Assembly: GCF_040361335.1 (NCBI RefSeq)
Contig: NZ_APNM01000001.1
Span: forward strand, 1 to 64,000
DNA length: 64,000 nucleotides
DNA from: APNM01 sp040361335
GTDB taxonomy: Bacteria; Pseudomonadota; Gammaproteobacteria; Nevskiales; Salinisphaeraceae
Direction of reading: 5' to 3'
Below, piece by piece: positions 58,570-64,000 of this stretch. The notes beneath the pieces are model-generated. The model searched no databases. It was given only the letters and a program-made list of their open reading frames with translations, and was not told the DNA's origin. Positions within the stretch are counted from its first letter, which is position 1; the number at the start of each line of letters is the position of its first letter. The position numbers and the translations under genes were made by a program.

Positions 58570-59616
58570 ATGACATCCGATCGAGACACCTTCCTGCCCG
58601 ACTGCTGCAGCGCCGAGGGGCTGCTGCCGCTACTGGTGATCGCCGAGCTGGTCGCGGTGATCCTGGCCCTGGCCGGTCTCGGCGGGGCCGAGAGCTTCTG
58701 GCGCGACCTGTTCCTGTTGTCGATCTACATCCAATGGGTGGGCATCTGCAGCGCGGGTGTGCTGTGCGCCATCCGGCGTCATCTCGGCGCCGCGGCGACC
58801 TGGCGGATCGCGGCCGTGAGCTACGCCGCCCTGCTGCTGGTGGTGACCGCACTCGCCGAGGTGACCTACAGCGCGGGCCGCTATACCGGCATCGCCCCGC
58901 TGGTGGCGGACGTGGATCATGCCGGTTTCCTGGCGCGCAACCTGGGGGTCGGCGCGATCGTGGCGGCCCTGGGGCTGCGCTATTTCTGGCTGCGCGACCA
59001 GTGGCGGCGCCAGGCCGCGGCCGAGCTCTCGGCCCGCTACCAGGCCCTGCAGGCCCGCATCCGCCCGCATTTCCTGTTCAACGCCCTCAACGGCATCGTC
59101 GAGCTGGTGGCCACCCGACCGCAGGTCGCCGAGCAGGCGCTGGAGGACCTGTCGGCGCTGCTGCGCGCGGCGCTGGCCGACGGCGACGCGCGCCTGGTGC
59201 CGCTCTCGGAGGAGCTGGAGCTGACCCGCGCCTACACCGACATCGAGGCGCTGCGCCTGGGCGACCGGCTGCGCATCGAGTGGGATATCGCGCCGGAAGC
59301 CGGTTCCTGGCCGGTGCCGCCGCTGTGCCTGCAGCCGTTGGTGGAGAACGCCATCGCCCACGGCGTGGCGCGGTTGCCGGAAGGCGGCCGGGTCTATGTC
59401 CAGGCCGCGGTCGCCGACGGGTGCCTGACTCTGACGGTGGTCAATCCCATGCCCGCCGAGCCGTCCGGCGAGAGCGGCCGGCGGTTGGCCCTGGACAACA
59501 TCCAACAGCGGTTGGCGTTACGCTATGGGGCGGCGGCGCGGCTATGGCGGCAGGCGGCCCCCGGCCGCTTCGAGGTGTCGATGCGGCTGCCCCGGCCTTC
59601 GGAGGGGAACCGATGA
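58570..59616 (+). CDS. algZ: AlgZ/FimS-type (LytS-like) sensor histidine kinase
   Basis: 348 residues, ATG 58570. About four to five membrane helices in the first 140 residues (LLVIAELVAVILALAGLG, LFLLSIYIQWVGICSAGVL, SYAALLLVVTALAEV, LGVGAIVAALGLRYFWL). His_kinase domain with RIRPHFLFNALNGIVELVAT (phospho-His) and a short HATPase end (PLCLQPLVENAIAHGVA, then LALDNIQQRLALRYG). Partner of AlgR, coupled by ATGA. In Pseudomonas this pair governs alginate and type IV pili. Confidence 0.93.
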   Translation: MTSDRDTFLPDCCSAEGLLPLLVIAELVAVILALAGLGGAESFWRDLFLLSIYIQWVGICSAGVLCAIRRHLGAAATWRIAAVSYAALLLVVTALAEVTYSAGRYTGIAPLVADVDHAGFLARNLGVGAIVAALGLRYFWLRDQWRRQAAAELSARYQALQARIRPHFLFNALNGIVELVATRPQVAEQALEDLSALLRAALADGDARLVPLSEELELTRAYTDIEALRLGDRLRIEWDIAPEAGSWPVPPLCLQPLVENAIAHGVARLPEGGRVYVQAAVADGCLTLTVVNPMPAEPSGESGRRLALDNIQQRLALRYGAAARLWRQAAPGRFEVSMRLPRPSEGNR

Positions 59617-60353
59617 AGGTGCTGATCGTGGACGACGAACCGCTGGCGCGCGAGCGCCTGCGGCGGCTGGTCTCGGAGTGCGAGGACTGCGAGGTCGCCG
59701 CGGAGGCCGGCGACGGCGAAACCGCCCTCGCCCGGGCGGGGGAAACGCGGCCGGACACCGTGCTGCTGGATATCCACATGCCGGGCATGGACGGGCTCGA
59801 GGTCGCCCGGCGGCTGGCGGAGACCCCGGTGCCGCCGGCGGTGATCTTCGTCACCGCCTACAACGAGCACGCGCTGTCGGCTTTCGAGGCGGCCGCGGTG
59901 GGCTATCTGCTGAAGCCGGTGGGCCGGCGGGCGCTGGCGACGGCGCTGGCGCGCGCGGGGCGGCCCAGCCGGGCGCAGCTCCGGGCCATGGCCGAGCGCG
60001 CCGGCGAGGCGGACGGCGCCCGCTACATTCACGCGCACACACGGGAGGGCGAGGTGCGTATTCCCTTGGACGAGGTGGTCTTTTTCCAGGCCGAGGACAA
60101 GTACACGACGGTGCACCACGTGCGGGGCGAGGTCCTGATCGAGGATTCCCTGCGCACGCTGGAGGCGGAGCTGGGCGACGATTTCCTGCGGGTCCACCGC
60201 AAGGCGCTCGTCGCCAAGCGGTTCGTGCGCGGCCTGGAGCGCACCGGCGCCGGCGGCGGGCGATTGACCCTGCGTCACGCCGAGGCCCGCGTGCCGGTGA
60301 GCCGGCGCCGCATGGGCGAGGTCCGGCGGCTGCTGGCGGGGGACGGGGCATGA
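59613..60353 (+). CDS. algR: AlgR-type LytTR response regulator
   Basis: 246 residues. Receiver domain: LIVDDEPLARERLRRLV, phospho-Asp in TVLLDIHMPGMDGLEVA, Thr in FVTAYNEHALSAF, Lys in YLLKPV. C-terminal LytTR DNA-binding domain: ARYIHAHTREGEVRIPLDEV, VVFFQAEDKYTTVHH, LRTLEAELGDDFLRVHRKAL. Downstream of and overlapping algZ; overlaps hemC by ATGA, so haem genes share its transcript. Confidence 0.94.
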   Translation: MKVLIVDDEPLARERLRRLVSECEDCEVAAEAGDGETALARAGETRPDTVLLDIHMPGMDGLEVARRLAETPVPPAVIFVTAYNEHALSAFEAAAVGYLLKPVGRRALATALARAGRPSRAQLRAMAERAGEADGARYIHAHTREGEVRIPLDEVVFFQAEDKYTTVHHVRGEVLIEDSLRTLEAELGDDFLRVHRKALVAKRFVRGLERTGAGGGRLTLRHAEARVPVSRRRMGEVRRLLAGDGA

Positions 60354-61273
60354 GCGTGCGGCGCCTGCGCATCGCCACCCGCGGCAGCGAGCTCGCTCTC
60401 TGGCAGGCCCGCTATGTCCAGGCCCGTCTGCAGGCCCTGCATCCCGGCCTGGAGGTGTCCCTGCTGCCGGTGTCCACCAAGGGCGACCGGATCACCGATC
60501 GGCCGCTGGCCGCGATCGGCGGCAAGGGGCTGTTCCTCAAGGAGCTGGAGGCCGCGATGCAGCGCGGCGAGGCCGAGCTGGCCGTGCACTCCATGAAGGA
60601 CGTGCCCGCGGAGTTGCCCGACGGCATGAGCCTGCCCGCCGTGCTGGCCCCCGCCAGTCCCTACGACGCCTTCGTCAGTAACCGCTGGGACTCGGTGGAC
60701 GATCTGCCGAAGGGTGCCCGCCTGGGCACCTCCAGCCTGCGCCGCGCCGCGCAGCTCAAGCACCTGCGGCCGGATTTGTCGGTGCTCAGCCTGCGGGGCA
60801 ATGTCGGCACCCGCCTGGGCAAGCTCGACGCCGGCGACTACGACGCCATCGTGCTCGCCTGCGCCGGCCTGGAGCGCCTGGGGCTCGCCGACCGCATCCG
60901 CCGGGAGATCCCGGCCGAACAGTGCCTGCCGGCGATCGGGCAGGGCGTGCTGGGCATCGAGATCCTGAGCGACGATCACGCCACCGCCTCGCTGATCGCG
61001 GCGCTGGACGATCCGGCGACGCACCGGCGGGTGGCCGCCGAGCGTGCGGTCAACGCCCGCCTCGCGGGCAGTTGTCATCTGCCGATCGCCGCGTTCGCCG
61101 AGCTGGAGGACGGCGACGGACTGCGCCTGCGGGCCTGCGTGGGCGCCCCCGACGGCAGCCGTCTGGTCGCGGACGAGATGCGCGGGCCGGCCGCGGAGGG
61201 CGAGCGGATGGGCATCGAGCTCGCCGAGCGTCTGCTGGCGGCCGGCGCCGACCGGATACTCGCCGCGCTGTGA
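60350..61273 (+). CDS. hemC: Hydroxymethylbilane synthase (porphobilinogen deaminase)
   Basis: 307 residues. Condenses four porphobilinogen molecules into hydroxymethylbilane. Visible: RIATRGSELALWQARYVQAR, HSMKDVPAELPDGM, GTSSLRRAAQLKHLRPDL, RGNVGTRLGKLDAGDYDAIV, ECLPAIGQ-type signature as EQCLPAIGQGVLGIEIL, and the dipyrromethane Cys in NARLAGSCHLPIAAFA. Overlaps algR and hemD. Confidence 0.96.
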   Translation: MSVRRLRIATRGSELALWQARYVQARLQALHPGLEVSLLPVSTKGDRITDRPLAAIGGKGLFLKELEAAMQRGEAELAVHSMKDVPAELPDGMSLPAVLAPASPYDAFVSNRWDSVDDLPKGARLGTSSLRRAAQLKHLRPDLSVLSLRGNVGTRLGKLDAGDYDAIVLACAGLERLGLADRIRREIPAEQCLPAIGQGVLGIEILSDDHATASLIAALDDPATHRRVAAERAVNARLAGSCHLPIAAFAELEDGDGLRLRACVGAPDGSRLVADEMRGPAAEGERMGIELAERLLAAGADRILAAL

Positions 61274-62049
61274 CACGGCTCGCCGGACTGCGCGTCTGGG
61301 TGACCCGCCCGGCCCACCAGGCCGAGGGCCTGGCCGGCGCGATCGAGGCCGCCGGCGGCCATGCCCTGCGCCAGCCCCTGCTCGCGATCGTGCCGCCGGC
61401 CGATGCGGCGGCGGCGCGCCGCGGGCTGGCGGCCGCCGCGGATGCCGACGTGGTCGTCTTCACCAGCGCCAACGCCGTGACCGGGACCTGGGAGTTGTCC
61501 CCCGGCTGGCGCCCGCGCGGCTCGGCGGCGGCGGTCGGCGCCGGCACCGCCGCCGCCCTGCGCGAACGCCTCGGCGGGCGCGTGCTGGCGCCCGAGAGCG
61601 ACTACAGCAGCGAGGGACTGCTCGCGCTCGACGCGCTCACCGACGTCGCCGGCAGGCGGGTGGCGATCGTGGCCGGCGAGGGCGGCCGCCGCCGGCTGGA
61701 CGCCGTCCTGGCCGAACGCGGCGCCGAGGTGGTCCGCGCCGCCGTCTACCGCCGCGAGCGCGTGGCCATCCCCCGCGACCGGCTCGCGGCCCTGCTGCAC
61801 GAGGCCGACGCCATCGTGGTCACCAGCGGCGAGGCCCTGACCCACCTGGCGGCGATCACGCCCGCCGCCCTGCGGCCGCGGCTGTTCGGCCGGCAACTGG
61901 TGGTGCCGAGCGCGCGTGTGTTAAAACAAGCGCACGATCTGGGCTTTGCGCACCCGCGACCGCGCACCGCCGCCATGCGCGCCGATGCCGTGGTGGCCGC
62001 GCTCGCGCAAGACGATCGGGCGGGCCCGGGGGAGATCGCATCAGAATGA
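61270..62049 (+). CDS. hemD: Uroporphyrinogen-III synthase
   Basis: 259 residues starting at GTG 61270, overlapping the hemC stop (GTGA). HemD fold with two similar halves: LRVWVTRPAHQAEGLAGAIE, VVVFTSANAVTGTWEL, then VAIVAGEGGRRRLDAVLAER, AIVVTSGEALTHLAAITPAA. The end FAHPRPRTAAMRADAVVAAL is the usual PxATxxALxxAL-like helix. Cyclises hydroxymethylbilane to uroporphyrinogen III. Confidence 0.93.
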   Translation: MTRLAGLRVWVTRPAHQAEGLAGAIEAAGGHALRQPLLAIVPPADAAAARRGLAAAADADVVVFTSANAVTGTWELSPGWRPRGSAAAVGAGTAAALRERLGGRVLAPESDYSSEGLLALDALTDVAGRRVAIVAGEGGRRRLDAVLAERGAEVVRAAVYRRERVAIPRDRLAALLHEADAIVVTSGEALTHLAAITPAALRPRLFGRQLVVPSARVLKQAHDLGFAHPRPRTAAMRADAVVAALAQDDRAGPGEIASE

Positions 62050-62056
62050 GCCGGCG

Positions 62057-63214
62057 ATGACCGATTCCGAAAGACAAGAAGCTGCCCCCGGCGACGACGC
62101 GGCCGGCGACGCATCCGGCCGGCGGACCGCCGGCGCGGGCCGCGGCGCGCTTGCGCTCGCCGTGCTGGCACTGCTGCTCGCCGCGGCGGCCGCGGTCGCC
62201 GCCGGTTGGCTGTGGTATCAGGGCGAACGCCGGCTGGCGGCCCAGGGCGAGCGCCTGGCCACGGTGGAGCGCAGCCTGGAGGCCGGCCTGCAAGACTTGG
62301 TGCTGCCGCGGCTGAAGGCCATGGAGGAACAGGTCGCGCAGCTCGACGCGCGCGGCGGCGCCCGGGCCGAGGCCCTGGCCGGACTGCGCGGGCGCGTCGA
62401 CGACACCCGACTGCAGATCAGCAAGCTGTCCGAGCTGGTCGAGGGCGGCCGCCGCCACTGGCGGCTCCTGGAGATCGAGAGCCTGTTGTTGGCCGCCAAC
62501 GAGCGGCTGCAGCTATACCGCGATCCGCGCGGCGCGCGCGAGGCGCTGCTCCTGGCCAATCGGCGCCTGGGCGCGCTCGACGATCCGCGCCTGTTCGAGG
62601 TGCGCGAACGGGTGGTGGACGAGATCGCCGCGCTGGAAGCGTTGCCGGACGCCGACATCGAGGGCCTGGCCCTGAACCTGGCGGAACTGATCGAACGGGT
62701 GCCCGACCTGCCGCTGGCCTCGGACGTGCCGGGCGATTACGCCGGCAACGGCGGCGCGGATGACGGCGCGTCCGGCTTCCGCGAGCGGCCCTGGCGGCAT
62801 TTCCTGGACACGGTCTCCGGTGCCCTGCGGGGCATGCTGACCATCCGCCGCACGGAGGAGGCGCACCAGCCCCTGATGCCGCCCGAGCAGGAATACTTCC
62901 TGTACCAGAACCTGCTCCTCAAGCTGGAGAGCGCGCGGCTGGCGCTGCTGCGCCGGGACACTCCCAGCTTCCGGAATGCCGTGGGCACGGCCCGCGAGTG
63001 GCTGCGGACCTACTTCGATACCGATTCGCCGCGGGTGGCGTCCGCCCTGGAGAGCCTCAACGGCATGCGCAAGGTCGAGCTGGCCTGGGAGGCGCCCGAC
63101 ATCAGCGACAGCCTCACGGCCTTGCGGGATCTCATGCGGCGTCGCGATGTTTCGCCGTCCGCCGGCGGCGACGGCGCCCCGGACACGACGGACGCGACCG
63201 ACGGCGAGAGCTAG
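62057..63214 (+). CDS. hemX: HemX-type membrane protein
   Basis: 385 residues, ATG 62057. Disordered N-terminus, one membrane helix (ALAVLALLLAAAAAVAAGWL), coiled-coil (LAAQGERLATVERSLEAGLQ, LKAMEEQVAQLDARGG), then the HemX domain: RRHWRLLEIESLLLAANERL, LQLYRDPRGAREALLLANRR, FLDTVSGALRGMLTIRRTEE, MPPEQEYFLYQNLLLKLESA. The old label uroporphyrinogen methyltransferase is not supported. Role unknown; always next to hemD/hemY. Confidence 0.92.
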   Translation: MTDSERQEAAPGDDAAGDASGRRTAGAGRGALALAVLALLLAAAAAVAAGWLWYQGERRLAAQGERLATVERSLEAGLQDLVLPRLKAMEEQVAQLDARGGARAEALAGLRGRVDDTRLQISKLSELVEGGRRHWRLLEIESLLLAANERLQLYRDPRGAREALLLANRRLGALDDPRLFEVRERVVDEIAALEALPDADIEGLALNLAELIERVPDLPLASDVPGDYAGNGGADDGASGFRERPWRHFLDTVSGALRGMLTIRRTEEAHQPLMPPEQEYFLYQNLLLKLESARLALLRRDTPSFRNAVGTAREWLRTYFDTDSPRVASALESLNGMRKVELAWEAPDISDSLTALRDLMRRRDVSPSAGGDGAPDTTDATDGES

Positions 63215-64000
63215 ATGCGCCGCTTTCTCCTGCTGATCGCGATCGCACTGCTGCTGGGCGTCGGCCTGGCCCTGGTCTTCCGCGAGCACAACGGCTATCT
63301 GCTGGTCGCCTTCGGGGACTGGCGCCTGGAGACCTCGCTGGCCTTCGCCCTGGCCGCGTTCGCCGCGGCCCTGGTGCTCGGCGTGGTGCTCTGGCGCCTG
63401 CTGGTGGCCGGTGTGCTGTTGCCGGTGACGCTGCGCGACTGGCGCGCCCGGCGGCGCGCGCGCAAGGCGCGGCAGTCGCTCTATCGCGGCCTGCAGCGGT
63501 TGTACGAGGGCCGCTGGGCCGAGGCCGAGGCCGAGCTCGTGCGGCTGGCCGAGCAGCACGAGGCGCCGTCCCTGAACTACCTGGCCGCGGCCCGGGCCGC
63601 CGATCGGCAACGGGCGCCGGACCGGCGTGACCGTTACCTGGAGAAGGCGGCGGCCCGGCGCGGTGCCTCCGAGCTGGCGGTGCTGCTGACCCAGGCCGAG
63701 CTGCAGATGGGCCGGCATCAGGATGCCGAGGCCCTGGCGAGCCTGACCCGTCTGCGCGAGATCGACGCCGAGCACGGCCATGTCCTGGCCTTGTTGGCCG
63801 AACTGTGCGAACGGCTCGGCGACTGGGCCCAGTTGCGCGAGATCCTGGAACCCCTGCGCCGGGCGGGGGTGATGGCCGAGGAGCGTTGGCGCGAACTGGC
63901 CCGGGCCGCCTGGATCGACGCCCTGGCCGGCGACGCCGGGGATGCCGACGCCGCGACCGCGCTCTGGCGCCAGGTGCCCAAGCCCATCCGCCGGGACCGG
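63215..64000 (+). CDS. hemY: HemY-type membrane protein, 3' end outside window
   Basis: ATG 63215 directly follows the hemX stop; 262 residues are visible and the frame is still open at the window edge. Two N-terminal membrane helices (LLLIAIALLLGVGLALVF, LAFALAAFAAALVLGVVL) with GYLLVAFGDWRLETSL between, then TPR-like helices (SLYRGLQRLYEGRWAEAEAE, LLTQAELQMGRHQDAEALAS). HemY_N plus TPR architecture; required for haem steps in some species, mechanism unknown. Confidence 0.93.
   Translation, partial: MRRFLLLIAIALLLGVGLALVFREHNGYLLVAFGDWRLETSLAFALAAFAAALVLGVVLWRLLVAGVLLPVTLRDWRARRRARKARQSLYRGLQRLYEGRWAEAEAELVRLAEQHEAPSLNYLAAARAADRQRAPDRRDRYLEKAAARRGASELAVLLTQAELQMGRHQDAEALASLTRLREIDAEHGHVLALLAELCERLGDWAQLREILEPLRRAGVMAEERWRELARAAWIDALAGDAGDADAATALWRQVPKPIRRDR

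Noticed and set aside
62057..63214. HemX as a uroporphyrinogen-III C-methyltransferase
   Set aside because: The sequence has a membrane helix and coiled coil, with no SAM-binding methyltransferase motifs; the old name is a mis-transfer.

Overview
The window is a high-GC stretch of a gammaproteobacterial chromosome. The best evidence is the order argH / algZ–algR–hemC–hemD–hemX–hemY at the right end, the usual gammaproteobacterial arrangement. A class III pilin, SpeA/SpeE, PurT and a DUF3570/ApbE operon agree with this. I cannot name the genus. Many genes are joined by ATGA or GTGA stop/start overlaps. No tRNA, rRNA or CRISPR array was seen.

Region 1 (1–12024) is the most unusual part. Four paralogous ~75–85 kDa Ig-like (SbsA/Big_5-type) proteins sit as two tandem pairs: two on + (1–1913, 2034–4265) and two on – (9652–12024, 7185–9530). 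The pairs converge on a ~3 kb centre holding hipBA, a Phd/VapC toxin–antitoxin pair and REP-like palindromes. Copies end in nearly the same two-hairpin element, the second hairpin being a strong intrinsic terminator. The three copies whose 5' ends are inside the window show no signal peptide, good start codon or promoter. They may be silent donor cassettes or truncated genes; copies are conserved in blocks but vary in short loops.

Region 2 (12–35 kb) is mostly ordinary: DUF6918/DUF3301, a pilin, an orphan FliO-like protein, an EF-hand protein, an α/β hydrolase, a CruF-type carotenoid protein beside a CPA2 antiporter, small lipid-related enzymes (enoyl-CoA hydratase, thioesterase, acyl-CoA ligase, acyltransferase), HPF-like protein, amidase, LuxR regulator, SlyD, PurT, CspA and a GST. 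A ~580 bp noncoding element with inverted ends and internal duplications lies at 25187–25768.

Region 3 (35.8–38.3 kb) is an exported-protein gene split by an ISL3-type insertion sequence (36408–37767) with an exact 8-bp target duplication; rejoining also needs one 1-nt frameshift to be repaired.

Region 4 (38.4–46.4 kb) is a probable extracytoplasmic redox locus: a minus-strand run TetR–TlpA–DUF4266–DUF3570–ApbE–GNAT, divergent from a lipoprotein with three CxxCH haem motifs. The DUF3570 protein has two SGA(S/T) motifs resembling ApbE flavinylation sites, and the DUF4266 lipoprotein ends in GGGGCGCN.

Region 5 (46–57 kb): AraC regulator divergent from a fatty acid desaturase, an RHH/PIN toxin–antitoxin pair with a tandem operator, divergent speE/speA, a 640 bp block of noncoding tandem repeats, an SDR, a large DUF748/AsmA-like protein, a 3-hydroxyisobutyrate-dehydrogenase-like enzyme and a DUF1269-type membrane protein. 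Region 6 (57–64 kb) is argH, divergent from algZR–hemCDXY; hemY runs off the window.
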